Assembly (NCBI GenBank): GCA_016892645.1
Contig: JAFEMX010000011.1
Location: 1-64,000 of the forward strand
Direction: 5' to 3'
DNA from: Micrococcaceae bacterium RIT 802
GTDB lineage: Bacteria; Actinomycetota; Actinomycetes; Actinomycetales; Micrococcaceae
DNA: 64,000 nt
This document shows positions 19,513 through 28,831 of the stretch, piece after piece; the first letter of the stretch is position 1; each line of letters begins with the position of its first letter. Both the position numbers and the translations under genes were made by a program. A model generated the notes under the pieces. It did not search any database. It saw only the letters and a list, made by a program, of their open reading frames with translations, and was not told the origin of the DNA.

Positions 19513-20022
19513 ATGTCCAGCACCCGCGATCCATCCGACCCACCGAGCGAACCGGCCGAACACGATCACCCCGACGCGGCACACCAGGTCCCCAAGGGCG
19601 TCAGCGCGGCCACCGTGGAGGCGCTCGGCAAGCTCTCTGAAGCGCTGGAACTAACCGAAGACGCCCGAGGGAGCCTCTACAATTTCCACCGCAAGACCGG
19701 TGCTTCCGACCTGGCCCTCGGCGAAGCAGTGGAGATGCTCCGTGCCGCCGGGCACGTGACGATCGCGGACCGCATTGAACGCGAGCTCGTGGGGCGCAAC
19801 GTGATCGAGCATCGGTGGACGTTCCAGATCATCGAGGACTACGACGACGGCTACTACGCCGAGTTCCGGGCCCAGGAAAGCAAGGCCCGGCAGGAGCTCG
19901 CCGAGGGCAAGCGGCACCTGTTCGAGGCGCGGATGAAGGAGGACCGCCGCACCCACGGCCAACGCCACCACGAGGCCCGCCCCTCACCTGATTCCGGGAG
20001 GGGAGGCCCCGGCCCCTCCTAG
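19513..20022 (+). CDS. Conserved hypothetical protein, soluble, charged
   Basis: A 169-residue soluble protein, start chosen by a GGAGGAAT site 9-10 bp upstream. Residues 1-30 are disordered and rich in Pro, Ser, Asp and Glu. Residues 30-145 are helical and contain a recognisable block (SLYNFHRKTGASDLALGEAV, then HRWTFQIIEDYDDGYYA). The tail is rich in His, Arg and Pro. It looks like a conserved actinobacterial protein of unknown function; I see no catalytic motif. The stop shares CTAG with the stop of the convergent MHS transporter gene. Confidence 0.75.
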   Translation: MSSTRDPSDPPSEPAEHDHPDAAHQVPKGVSAATVEALGKLSEALELTEDARGSLYNFHRKTGASDLALGEAVEMLRAAGHVTIADRIERELVGRNVIEHRWTFQIIEDYDDGYYAEFRAQESKARQELAEGKRHLFEARMKEDRRTHGQRHHEARPSPDSGRGGPGPS

Positions 20023-21380
20023 GGGACCGTCGTCGTGCTCTTCTCCCGCGGTGGCGAGGGCTGGCGCAGGTCGATGCCCTTGGTCTCGCGCAGGGTGAAG
20101 ACGGTGGCGATCCCGATGCAGAGCAGCACGATCGTGTAGACGCCGAAGATGGTGGGGCCGGCGTCGCCGAACCAGGCGTTCATCCCGGCCTGCAGGTAAG
20201 CAGCGGTGCCGCCGAAGGCAGCCACGCAGATGGCATACGGGATGGCCACGCCCATGGTGCGGATGGTCGTGGGGAACAGCTCGGCATAGGTGGTGGGCAC
20301 GATCGCCGCCGAGGCGGAGATGAAGGCCAGCATAAGGGACATGCCGAGCGCCAGCTGGACGGCCGAATCGCGCACGATGAGGGTCGCCGGGAAGAAGAAC
20401 ACCGCGCTGCCGATGCCGCTGATGAGCAGGACCGGCTTGCGTCCGACCCGGTCCGAGAGCCGGCCCCACAGCGGCAGCGCGATGAGGAACACGATATTCG
20501 CGACGACGCCGGCCCACAGGGCGCCGGCGGCGTCGATGCCCAGCTCGTGGATGGCGTAGGCAGGGGTGGAGACGCCCCAGACGTAGTAGACGACGGTCAA
20601 TCCCATGGTCAGACCGATGACCTTGGCGGCCTGGCGCCAGTTGGCGGCCAGCTGGCGGAAGACTCCGTCGGGGCCCGGCCGTGGTGGGGCATCCGGGTGG
20701 TGTCCGCCGTCGGCGTTGGCCTCCTCGAAGGCCTCGGTCTCCTCGAGCTTGGTGCGCATGTACAGCGCGAACAGGCCGATGACGGCGCCGATGAGGAACG
20801 GGATGCGCCAGCCGATGGCCGACATCTGCTCTTCGCTGAGGATGGTGGAGAGGATCGCACCGATGAACGTCCCGGCCATGATGCCCAAGGTGCCGGAGAA
20901 GTAGATCAGCGAGGACCACAGGCCGCGGCGCTCGCGCGGAGCCATCTCCGAGAGGTACGTCTGGGCGCTCGGCAGTTCCCCGCCATGGGCCAGGCCCTGG
21001 ATGATCCGGGCGATGAGCAGGATGACGGAGGACCACGCGCCGACGGCATCGTAGGTGGGGCACAGGGCGATCACGAGCGAACCGAGTGAGGCCAGCAGGA
21101 CGCACCATACCAGCGACGTCTTGCGCCCGATTTTGTCCCCGAGCCAGCCGAAGACGAATCCGCCAAGTGGGCGGGCGGCGAAGCCCACGGCGAAGACCGC
21201 GAGCGTGGCCAGGAAGGCGGACGTCGGGTCGGCGTGGCTAAACAGTTGGGAGGCGATGAAGGAGGCGAAGGTCGCGTAGATCGCCCAATCGAACCATTCG
21301 GCGGCGTTGCCGGCACCGGTGGCGACGAGGGTGCGCATCACGGTGGACCGGTCTGCTGCGGGGGTGGGATTGGCGCTCAT
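20019..21380 (-). CDS. MFS transporter, metabolite:H+ symporter (MHS) family
   Basis: Twelve-helix secondary transporter of 453 residues. The N-terminal MHS signature is present (ATGAGNAAEWFDWAIYA, then GFAARPLGGFVFGWLGDKIGRKTSL), as is the loop after helix 6 (YMRTKLEETEAF). Members import organic acids, betaines or amino-acid derivatives. It starts 4 bp inside the end of the M20 amidohydrolase gene, so the pair probably takes up and hydrolyses an N-acyl amino acid or similar amide. The substrate is not deducible. Confidence 0.92.
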   Translation of the reverse strand: MSANPTPAADRSTVMRTLVATGAGNAAEWFDWAIYATFASFIASQLFSHADPTSAFLATLAVFAVGFAARPLGGFVFGWLGDKIGRKTSLVWCVLLASLGSLVIALCPTYDAVGAWSSVILLIARIIQGLAHGGELPSAQTYLSEMAPRERRGLWSSLIYFSGTLGIMAGTFIGAILSTILSEEQMSAIGWRIPFLIGAVIGLFALYMRTKLEETEAFEEANADGGHHPDAPPRPGPDGVFRQLAANWRQAAKVIGLTMGLTVVYYVWGVSTPAYAIHELGIDAAGALWAGVVANIVFLIALPLWGRLSDRVGRKPVLLISGIGSAVFFFPATLIVRDSAVQLALGMSLMLAFISASAAIVPTTYAELFPTTIRTMGVAIPYAICVAAFGGTAAYLQAGMNAWFGDAGPTIFGVYTIVLLCIGIATVFTLRETKGIDLRQPSPPREKSTTTVP

Positions 21381-22615
21381 GGTGTTTCCTTTGCAAGTCG
21401 TTCGATCGCCAGCCGTGCATATAGCGCGGTTCCGTCGGCGAGGATCTGATCGCCGAAGACGGCTTCGGCGGAGTGGTTGAACGGGGCCGTAGCGGGGTCC
21501 TCGCCCTCGGGGACCGCCGAGAGGAAGTGGAACGAACCGGGTACTTCTGCCAGGACGCGGGAAAAGTCCTCGGATCCGGCCAGTGGCGAGGCCATGTCCA
21601 AGTACCGCGCCGTGCCGAAGAGTTCCTCCGCCTGCTGGCGGAAGAATGCGGTTTCGGCGTCGTCGTTCACGGTGACCGGGTATTCGTCGAGGTAGGTGAC
21701 TTCGGCCTCCAAGCCGTGGGCGGCGGCGATTCCGTGCATCAGCTGGGGAACGGCGGTGCGCAGCTTTGCGGCGTTGGCTGCCGAATAGGAGCGGATGGTG
21801 GCCTCGAACCGGGCATCGTCGGGGATGACGTTGCGCTTCGTCCCGGCCTGCAGCAGACCGACCGTGACCACGACGGGATCGAAGATGTCGAACCGGCGGG
21901 TCACCATGGCCTGCAGGGCGGTCACCATCTCGGCTGCGGCGGGAACCGGGTCACGGGCAAGGTACGGCGCGGACCCATGCCCGCCGGCACCCTTGACGGT
22001 CACGATCAGGCCATCGGACGCGCTCATGACCGGCCCGGGACGGCCCATGACCGTTCCTCCGGGTGCCATGGCGCTGGCGACATGCAGCCCATACGCGGCG
22101 CTCACGCGGTGTCCGGCCGCGTCCAAGACCCCTTCCCGGATCATGACCGAGGCCCCGTCATACCCCTCCTCACCCGGCTGGAACATCAGCACCACGTCGC
22201 CGGCTAACTGTTCACGCTTCTCGGCCAACACCGTGGCTGCCCCGGCCAGCATGGCGGTGTGCAGATCGTGGCCACAGGCGTGCATGGCACCGTCGATACG
22301 GGAGGAGTAGCGCAGGCCGGTGCGCTCCTGGATGGGCAGCGCGTCCATGTCCCCGCGCAGGAGCACCGCGCGGGCGTTTCCGGCCCCATGAGCCGGACCG
22401 CCCCGCAGCACCGCCGTGATCGAGGTCGCGTCGGTGCCGAGGGTGACTTCGTACCCGAGGGGCTCCAGCCAATCGAGCACCTTTTCCTGGGTGCGGGGAA
22501 GGTCGAGCCCGATCTCGGGCTCCTGGTGCAGGCGGTGGCGCAAGTCCGCGATGTCCCCCTGAAGGGCGCGCGCGTCCTCCAGCAGGGCTGCGGCATTTTC
22601 GGCTGACGTGTTCAT
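21377..22615 (-). CDS. M20-family amidohydrolase (hippurate/N-acyl-amino-acid hydrolase type)
   Basis: Metal-dependent amidohydrolase of 412 residues. The N-terminus has the M20D pattern (LRHRLHQEPEIGLDLPRTQ), the di-metal motif is MHACGHDLHTAML near residue 115, and GEEGYDGA and the lid domain (RSYSAANA) follow. The start at 22615 is supported by an AAAGG ribosome site. It is transcribed divergently from the doubled Lrp regulator and overlaps the downstream MHS transporter gene by 4 bp. Likely substrates are N-acylated amino acids or related amides. Confidence 0.93.
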   Translation of the reverse strand: MNTSAENAAALLEDARALQGDIADLRHRLHQEPEIGLDLPRTQEKVLDWLEPLGYEVTLGTDATSITAVLRGGPAHGAGNARAVLLRGDMDALPIQERTGLRYSSRIDGAMHACGHDLHTAMLAGAATVLAEKREQLAGDVVLMFQPGEEGYDGASVMIREGVLDAAGHRVSAAYGLHVASAMAPGGTVMGRPGPVMSASDGLIVTVKGAGGHGSAPYLARDPVPAAAEMVTALQAMVTRRFDIFDPVVVTVGLLQAGTKRNVIPDDARFEATIRSYSAANAAKLRTAVPQLMHGIAAAHGLEAEVTYLDEYPVTVNDDAETAFFRQQAEELFGTARYLDMASPLAGSEDFSRVLAEVPGSFHFLSAVPEGEDPATAPFNHSAEAVFGDQILADGTALYARLAIERLAKETP

Positions 22616-22732
22616 CGGATGCCTTTCGTTTACGGTACGCATCCGATGATGGTGTGACTTGAAGCACCGTGGTTCAATTATCACGAAATGTGCATAGGAT
22701 AGCCGTTTGACCAACAAAGATTGCAGGAACTC

Positions 22733-23728
22733 ATGGAACTGCCCGTAGAAGACCTCGAACTTGTCCATGCGCTGCAGATTTCACCCCGCGCCACCTGGAG
22801 TGATCTCGGCTTGGCACTGGATCGCCATCCGACCACGCTGGCCGCCAGATGGGCGCGGTTGCATGGAGGAGGCCTCGTCTGGGTCACCGGGCACCTGGCG
22901 GGGGATCCTCGGCAATCGTGCACCGCCTTGGTCCGCGTCTCGGTCACCGAGCACCTGCGCGATGGAGCCGTTCGTGGCCTTCAGGCCATCCCTGAGGTCG
23001 CCACCGTGGAGGAGGTGGCCGACGACGGAGCCCTGCGACTCGTGGTGCTAACCGCAGACTGGCGGCACCTGGCCAGTGAGACACTCTCCCGGATCCGCGA
23101 GATCGCCGGCGTCGCCGGGATGGATGTCGTGTTGAGCACGCGGATGTACGCGCTGGGAAACAACTGGCGCCTGGATGTTCTGGCCGCCGAGCAGCAGCGC
23201 CGGCTCGCCGGGCTGCGTCTGGCGGCGGAGGCACACGCCCGGAACGTGCCTCCGTTGTTCGGCCGTATGCTGCCGCTATTGGCGCGCAACGGCCGCGCCA
23301 CGGCAGCAGAGCTGGCCACGGACCTAGGCGTCCACCCGTCAACAGCCGGGCGGCAGCTGCGGGCAGCCGTCGCTTCCGGGTTCTTGACCTTTCGCTGCGA
23401 ACTAGCGCAGGACTTCTCCGGCTACCCGATCGCTTGCCATTGGTTCGTCCGCGTCCCGCCTGCGGACATGGAAGCAACCGTGGCGTTCTTGCGGCGCCAC
23501 CGGACACTACGCCTGTGCGCCGCCATCAGCGGCAGCGCCAACTTGACCTTCCATCTGTGGCTGCGGACGCCGGCTGACATCGTCGAGCTCGAGGAGCAAC
23601 TGCAGGCAGCGGTTCCGACGGTTACCATCATCCAGTCCAGCGTCTGCGTCCGCACACACAAGCGTCTGGGATGGCTGCTCAAACCAGACTCGACCTGTAC
23701 CGGCGAGGTGGTCCCCCAGGTGCTCTAG
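22733..23728 (+). CDS. Lrp/AsnC-family regulator with two fused HTH-ligand units
   Basis: A 331-residue tandem Lrp protein. A first winged HTH (residues about 8-45, WSDLGLALDRHPTTLAARW) and RAM-like domain are followed by a second HTH (ATAAELATDLGVHPSTAGRQL, near 195-215) and a second RAM domain. The ATG at 22733, preceded by CAGGAAC, was preferred over the TTG four codons earlier. It is divergent from the amidohydrolase/MHS transporter operon with 117 bp between the starts, the usual place for the regulator of that operon. The ligand is presumably the amidohydrolase substrate or its amino-acid product. Confidence 0.9.
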   Translation: MELPVEDLELVHALQISPRATWSDLGLALDRHPTTLAARWARLHGGGLVWVTGHLAGDPRQSCTALVRVSVTEHLRDGAVRGLQAIPEVATVEEVADDGALRLVVLTADWRHLASETLSRIREIAGVAGMDVVLSTRMYALGNNWRLDVLAAEQQRRLAGLRLAAEAHARNVPPLFGRMLPLLARNGRATAAELATDLGVHPSTAGRQLRAAVASGFLTFRCELAQDFSGYPIACHWFVRVPPADMEATVAFLRRHRTLRLCAAISGSANLTFHLWLRTPADIVELEEQLQAAVPTVTIIQSSVCVRTHKRLGWLLKPDSTCTGEVVPQVL

Positions 23729-23735
23729 GCGCGGA

Positions 23736-24545
23736 TCAACTGCCCGTGGACCAGCCGTGGAACCACTCGATGTGTTCGCGCAGCAAATCTGCTGCCTGCT
23801 CGCCGTCGCCGGCCGCGACGGCGTCGAGGATGCCATGGTGCTGCCCGCGCAGGACCGTGGCGACCGGCCCCCAGGCCTCGTCGCTGCGCACGGCATCGCG
23901 GACGTAGCCGCTGATGGCCAGGCGCAAGGAATCCATCATCGCCTCGATGACCGCGTTGCCGGCCAGGCCGGAGAGCCGGACATGGAAGCGTGCGTCGAGC
24001 TCGTGGAAGGCCCCGCGTTCCAGCTCCGGGTCGTCCATGGCGGCCAGCAGGCCGCGGGCCTCCTCGAGCACCGCGGCGCTGCGGGCCGGATCCGCTTCCA
24101 GATCCGCGCCGCGCGCGGCCCAGGTCTCCAGCAGGATGCGCGTCTGCACGATCTCCTGCACGCTCAACCGGGCCGAGGCGACGTGCATGCGCAACGCCGT
24201 GGCGATGCCGGCGGCCGGCTCGGAGATGACGACGGCGCCGGCACCCGGGCCGGAGCCGGTGGCCGTGCGCACCACGCCCATGACGTCGAGGATGCGGATG
24301 GCATCGCGCACCGAGGCACGCGAGATGCCGTGGGCTTCGGCCAGCGCCCGTTCACCGGGCAGCTGGTCGCCGACCGTGAGCGCTCCGGTGCGCAGCTGGT
24401 CTTCGATGTCGTTGAGGACCAGCTGGTAGGCCTTGGGTCGTGCCGGGACCGGCGTGTCGGCCGCCGGGGTGCGGGGGCGGACGGCGCTTGTGCGCTCGGT
24501 GTCGGATGCAGGTGCCACCCCGGCATTCTCCCATGGGGACGTCAT
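23736..24545 (-). CDS. lldR: GntR/FadR-family repressor of lactate utilisation (LldR-like)
   Basis: A 269-residue regulator with a 35-residue disordered N-terminus. The GntR winged helix (LPGERALAEAHGISRASVRDAIRIL, about 65-90) is followed by an all-helical FCD ligand domain with the metal/ligand pattern ARFH and HHGIL / LREHIEWF. It is the second gene of the lctP unit, 16 bp downstream of the permease. Three TGGTCNGACCA palindromes, the form bound by FadR-type GntR proteins, lie between lctP and lutABC. Lactate is the inferred inducer. Confidence 0.9.
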   Translation of the reverse strand: MTSPWENAGVAPASDTERTSAVRPRTPAADTPVPARPKAYQLVLNDIEDQLRTGALTVGDQLPGERALAEAHGISRASVRDAIRILDVMGVVRTATGSGPGAGAVVISEPAAGIATALRMHVASARLSVQEIVQTRILLETWAARGADLEADPARSAAVLEEARGLLAAMDDPELERGAFHELDARFHVRLSGLAGNAVIEAMMDSLRLAISGYVRDAVRSDEAWGPVATVLRGQHHGILDAVAAGDGEQAADLLREHIEWFHGWSTGS

Positions 24546-24561
24546 GGTCGGGGTCCTTGCA

Positions 24562-26256
24562 TCAGGGGGTCGGGAGCATCCAGCTCAGGATCGGCGTGGA
24601 CTGCAGGTAGACCAGGCAGCACAGGATCAGCAACATGGCCACGGACCAGCCGGCGACCTTGCGCAGGATGACCGATTCCTGGCCCTGCATGCCCACCGCG
24701 GTGGCGGCGATGGCCAGGTTCTGCGGGCTGATGAGCTTGCCGACGACGCCGCCGGCGGTGTTCCCGGCGACGAGAAGGTACGGGTCGATCCCGGCGTTGA
24801 TGCCGGCGGTCTGCTGCAGCTTGGCGAACAGGGCGTTCGCGGAGGTGTCGGAGCCGGTGACCGCGGTGCCGATCCAGCCCAGCACCGGCGAGAGGAAGGC
24901 GAACGCCGCGCCGGTGCCGGCCAGCCAGGTGCCGATGCTGATGGTCTGGCCGGACAGGTTCATCACGTAGGCCAGCGCCAGCACGCAGATGATGGTCACC
25001 GCTGCCCAGCGCATGTTGTAGATGGTGCGCCCGATTTCGGCGATGCCCTGGCCGACGGTGATCTTGTACCGGCCGCCGTCGTCCCAGATGGAGTAGACGA
25101 CGGCGACGATCAGCCCGGTGATCAGCAGGAGCGTGCCGGGGCTGGAGAGCCACTGGAAGTTGTAGGTGGTCGAGGAGAGTGCCTCGCCGCTGGAGTTGAC
25201 GATGCGGTCGTGCAGCAACGGCCATCCGAATTTGACGTCGGTGGCCTCGAGCAGCTTCGGGATGCTGATGCCTGCGGTCCACAGCTTGGCGACGCCGAAG
25301 ATCACGATGACCAGCAGGTAGGGGAACAACGCCATGAAGACGCGGGGTCCACCCAGCCGCGACTCGGCACCGTCCGTGCTGTTCGTGGCGCCGGACCCGC
25401 CGACGAGGACGCGTTCGCGGGCGGCCTCGGCGCCCACCGGGGACCAGAAGCGCAGGAAGACGACGGCTACGGCCAGGCCGGCCAGCGAGGCCACGATGTC
25501 GGTCAGCTCGTAGGCGAAGTAGGTGGCGGTGAGGAACTGGGCGATGGCGAAGGTGAAGCCGACCACGAGCGTGGCGGGCCAGCATTCCCTGACGCCGCGC
25601 CACCCATCGAGGATGAACAGCAGCAGGGTGGGGACGAACAGGGCCAGCAGCGGGGCCTGGTGCCCCACGATCGCACCGATGTGGGCGGGGTCCAGTCCGG
25701 TCAGCGCGCCGGCGGTGGTGATCGGGATCGCCACGGCGCCGAAGGCCACCGGCGCGGTGTTTGCGACCAGGACTGCGGCGGCGGCGCGCAGCGGGGCCAT
25801 GCCCAGGGCGATGAGCATGGTGGCGGTGATGGCGACGGGGGCGCCGAATCCGGCCAGTGCCTCGAGCAGCCCGCCGAAGCAGAAGGCGATGAGCACCGAT
25901 TGGATGCGCACGTCGCCGCCGCCGATCACGTCGAAGACCCGGCGCAGGTCGTCGAACCGGCCGCTGACCACGGTGACCTGGTACAGCCAGATGGCCATCA
26001 CCACGATCCAGACGACGGGGAAGGCGCCGAACACCCCGCCCATGACGCCGGACATCAGGGCCAGCCCCACCGGCATCTTGAACGCGAAGATCGCCACGAG
26101 CAAGGCCACCAGCAGCGACCAGGCCCCGGCGACGTGCGCCTTGGTCTTGACGAGCGCGAGGAGCGCGAAGAACGTCACCAAGGGCAGCAGGGCAATGAGC
26201 GCCGAGATGGCGACGCTTCCGGCGACCGGATCGGTCGGTGGTGTGAATGTGTCCAT
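24562..26256 (-). CDS. lctP: L-lactate permease
   Basis: Membrane protein of 564 residues in the LctP family (lactate/glycolate:H+ symport). It has many hydrophobic segments and family blocks such as FGGLLEALAGFGAPVAI, NTAPVAFGAVAIPI and, near the C-terminus, NLAIAATAVGMQGQES; the E. coli protein is of similar size. It is transcribed divergently from lutABC. A TTCACA-17 bp-TTATGC promoter-like pair (26349-26321, minus strand) is followed at once by two repressor palindromes. Confidence 0.95.
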   Translation of the reverse strand: MDTFTPPTDPVAGSVAISALIALLPLVTFFALLALVKTKAHVAGAWSLLVALLVAIFAFKMPVGLALMSGVMGGVFGAFPVVWIVVMAIWLYQVTVVSGRFDDLRRVFDVIGGGDVRIQSVLIAFCFGGLLEALAGFGAPVAITATMLIALGMAPLRAAAAVLVANTAPVAFGAVAIPITTAGALTGLDPAHIGAIVGHQAPLLALFVPTLLLFILDGWRGVRECWPATLVVGFTFAIAQFLTATYFAYELTDIVASLAGLAVAVVFLRFWSPVGAEAARERVLVGGSGATNSTDGAESRLGGPRVFMALFPYLLVIVIFGVAKLWTAGISIPKLLEATDVKFGWPLLHDRIVNSSGEALSSTTYNFQWLSSPGTLLLITGLIVAVVYSIWDDGGRYKITVGQGIAEIGRTIYNMRWAAVTIICVLALAYVMNLSGQTISIGTWLAGTGAAFAFLSPVLGWIGTAVTGSDTSANALFAKLQQTAGINAGIDPYLLVAGNTAGGVVGKLISPQNLAIAATAVGMQGQESVILRKVAGWSVAMLLILCCLVYLQSTPILSWMLPTP

Positions 26257-26290
26257 GGTTCGGTCCTTACGGGCGGCTCGGCGGTTTCCG

Positions 26291-26315
26291 TGGTCTGACC
26301 ACTATGGTCTGACCA
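26291..26315. promoter_or_regulatory. Two TGGTCTGACCA operators, lctP side
   Basis: Two identical 11-bp palindromes (26291-26301 and 26305-26315), 14 bp apart start to start. The first is flanked to GTGGTCTGACCAC. They lie just downstream of the putative lctP -10 (minus strand 26326-26321) and match the TGGTNNNACCA pattern of FadR-type GntR repressors. The third copy sits on the lutABC side. Confidence 0.8.
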
Positions 26316-26420
26316 CGGAAGCATAACCTGTACAGTGGGCTCTTGTGAAGCCCGTCACAGAAATCCGCTTCCCCGAAAACCCTCCTGACGCCGCCCCGCG
26401 GCAGGGATCCCACCAACCAC

Positions 26421-26460
26421 TGGACGGGCCACCCGCACCGCCCTATAGTGGTCAGACCAC
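26421..26460 (+). promoter_or_regulatory. lutABC promoter with overlapping TGGTCAGACCA operator
   Basis: Candidate -35 TGGACG (26421-26426), a 17-bp spacer and -10 TATAGT (26444-26449). The 13-bp palindrome GTGGTCAGACCAC (26448-26460) overlaps the -10, so a bound repressor would block polymerase. Same motif as the pair on the lctP side. Confidence 0.75.
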
Positions 26461-26504
26461 ACCGGCTACGGTGTCGTCCCGACGACACCACGGAAGGCAT
26501 CACC

Positions 26505-27305
26505 ATGAAAATCGCCCTCTTCGCCACCTGCATCGTCGATGGCATGTACCCCAGCACGGCGCGCGCCACGGTCGCGATCCTGGAGCGGCTCGGCCATGAG
26601 GTCGTCTTCCCTCCAGGCCAGGCCTGCTGCGGCCAGATGCACATCAACTCCGGCTACTTCAAGGAGGCCCTGCCAGTCGTTGCGAACCACGTCAAGGCCT
26701 TCAACACCGAAGACTACGACGTCGCCGTCGCCCCCTCGGCCTCCTGCGTCGCCTCGGTGAAGCACCAGCAGCCGATGATCGCCGAACGCGCCGGTGATGC
26801 CGGCCTGCAACGCCGTGCCGAAGAGGTCGGCGGCCGCACCTACGAGCTCTCCCAGCTGCTCGTCGACGTCCTGGGAATCACCGACGCCGCCGCGCAGCTG
26901 GGCAGCTGGTTCCCCACCTCGGTCACCTACCATCCCTCCTGCCACGGCATGCGCCTGCTCCACCTCGGCGACCGCCAATTGGACCTGCTGCGCACCGTGG
27001 AGGGCATCCAGCTCGCCGACCTGCCCGCGGCCGACCAGTGCTGCGGTTTCGGCGGCACGTTCTCGATGAAGAACGCCGAGGTCTCCTCGGCCATGCTCGA
27101 GGACAAGGCGGCCAACGTGGTCTCCACCGGCGCCTCGCTGTGCACCGGCGGCGACGCCTCGTGCCTGCTGCACATCGGCGGCGGCCTCTCGCGCACCGGG
27201 GCACCTGCGGGCACCCTGCACCTGGCCGAGATCCTCGCCAGCACCCGGGAGCATCCGTACGACGCCGGCACCTCCTTCGGCGCGAACGCGGAGGTGGCGC
27301 GATGA
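26505..27305 (+). CDS. lutA: LutA, lactate utilisation Fe-S subunit (CCG domains)
   Basis: Component of the LutABC iron-sulfur L-lactate oxidation system, 266 residues. It has two Cys-rich CCG domains: ATCIVDGMYP with GQACCGQMH (near 45) and YHPSCHGMR with CCGFGGTFS (near 185). The start at 26505, with a GGAAGG site, gives the usual LutA N-terminus MKIALFATC; an in-frame GTG 19 codons upstream would lie inside the operator. It overlaps lutB by 4 bp (ATGA). Confidence 0.95.
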   Translation: MKIALFATCIVDGMYPSTARATVAILERLGHEVVFPPGQACCGQMHINSGYFKEALPVVANHVKAFNTEDYDVAVAPSASCVASVKHQQPMIAERAGDAGLQRRAEEVGGRTYELSQLLVDVLGITDAAAQLGSWFPTSVTYHPSCHGMRLLHLGDRQLDLLRTVEGIQLADLPAADQCCGFGGTFSMKNAEVSSAMLEDKAANVVSTGASLCTGGDASCLLHIGGGLSRTGAPAGTLHLAEILASTREHPYDAGTSFGANAEVAR

Positions 27306-28831
27306 GCCAGGTCTTCGTCGGCATGCCGTCCCTGCCCGCGTACGGCCGGGGCAACCTCTTCGCCACCGAGTCCTTCCCGGAGGCGGCGCACCACGAACTA
27401 CGCAACGACCAGCTGCGCACGAACCTGCGCCACGCCACCACCACGATCCGCGAGAAGCGCGCCCACGTGGTGGGCGAACTCCCCGACTGGGAGGAGCTAC
27501 GCAGCGCCGGCTCGGCGATCAAGGAGGCCGTCATGGCCGACCTGCCGGCCATGCTCGAGCAGTTCGAGGCAAACTTCACCGCCCGCGGCGGGACCATCCA
27601 CTGGGCCCGCGACGCCGAGGAGGCCAACCGGATCGTCGAAGGACTCATCCGCGAGCAGGACACCGACGAGGTCGTCAAGGTCAAGTCCATGGCCACCCAG
27701 GAGATCGGGCTCAACGAGTACCTGGACGAGCGCGGCATCAAGGCGTTCGAAACCGACCTGGCGGAACTGATCGTCCAGCTCGGCCACGACAAGCCCAGCC
27801 ACATCCTGGTCCCGGCCATCCACAAGAACCGCTCCCAGATCCGCGACATCTTCCTGAAGGAGATGAAGGACGTCGACCCGAACCTGTCGAACGACCCGCG
27901 CGAACTGGCCATGGCCGCCCGGGCCCACCTGCGGCGCAAGTTCCTCTCCGCCAAGGTCGCCATCTCCGGGGCCAACTTCGCCCTGGCCGACACCGGCACG
28001 CTGGGTGTCGTGGAATCGGAGGGCAACGGGAGGATGTGCCTGACGCTGCCCGAAACGCTGATCACTGTCATGGGGATCGAGAAGCTGCTGCCCCATGCCG
28101 AGGACCTCGAGGTTTTCATGCAGCTGCTGCCGCGCTCCTCCACCGGCGAGCGCATGAACCCCTACACCTCGTTCTGGACCGGCGAGTCCCACGACGACGG
28201 GCCGCAGAACGTCCACCTGGTCATGCTGGACAACGGCCGCACCGCAGCCCTGGCGGACACCTACGGGCGCTCCGCGCTGCACTGCATCCGCTGTTCGGCC
28301 TGTATGAATGTCTGCCCGGTCTACGAGCGCACCGGCGGCCACGCCTACGGCTCCACCTACCCGGGGCCGATCGGGGCGATCCTCTCGCCGCTGATGACCG
28401 GCATCCAGGCCGAGGAGAACAACTCTCTGCCCTACGCCTCGAGCCTGTGCGGGGCCTGCTACGACGCCTGCCCCGTGAAGATCAACATCCCCGAGATCCT
28501 GGTTCACCTGCGCGGCGAGGACGTCGACTCCCGCCGCGGCCAGCGCCGGATCCCCTCGGAGATGGACCTGATGATGAAGGGCGTCCAGTGGGCGTTCTCC
28601 TCCGGCCAGCACCTCGGGCTGCTCGAGAAGGCCCTGCCGCTGGGCCGGCTCGCCGCCGGGCGCGACAAGAAGATCAAACGCCTGCCCGGCCATCTCGCCG
28701 GCGGCTGGACCAGCTCGCGCGACATCCCCGCCCCGCCGTCGCAGTCCTTCCGCGACTGGTGGGTCAAGGAGCACCAGACACCGGATCCCGGAACACCGGG
28801 ACCGTCCACCACCACCGGCCAGGAGAAGTGA
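27302..28831 (+). CDS. lutB: LutB, lactate utilisation Fe-S/LUD subunit
   Basis: A 509-residue protein with an N-terminal LUD domain (ISGANFALADTGTLGVVESEGN near 220-245) and two 4Fe-4S motifs (CIRCSACMNVCPVYE near 330 and CGACYDACPVKINIPE near 380). The C-terminal helical part ends in a Pro/Thr-rich tail. The start overlaps the lutA stop and the stop overlaps the lutC start by one base. It works with LutA and LutC to oxidise L-lactate to pyruvate. Confidence 0.95.
   Translation: MSQVFVGMPSLPAYGRGNLFATESFPEAAHHELRNDQLRTNLRHATTTIREKRAHVVGELPDWEELRSAGSAIKEAVMADLPAMLEQFEANFTARGGTIHWARDAEEANRIVEGLIREQDTDEVVKVKSMATQEIGLNEYLDERGIKAFETDLAELIVQLGHDKPSHILVPAIHKNRSQIRDIFLKEMKDVDPNLSNDPRELAMAARAHLRRKFLSAKVAISGANFALADTGTLGVVESEGNGRMCLTLPETLITVMGIEKLLPHAEDLEVFMQLLPRSSTGERMNPYTSFWTGESHDDGPQNVHLVMLDNGRTAALADTYGRSALHCIRCSACMNVCPVYERTGGHAYGSTYPGPIGAILSPLMTGIQAEENNSLPYASSLCGACYDACPVKINIPEILVHLRGEDVDSRRGQRRIPSEMDLMMKGVQWAFSSGQHLGLLEKALPLGRLAAGRDKKIKRLPGHLAGGWTSSRDIPAPPSQSFRDWWVKEHQTPDPGTPGPSTTTGQEK

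Noticed and set aside
24433-26298. Long + strand open frame antisense to lctP, about 620 codons
   Set aside because: Low-complexity Gly/Asp/Gln/His-rich translation with no domain. It is the GC-driven shadow of the permease gene, which has clear homology.
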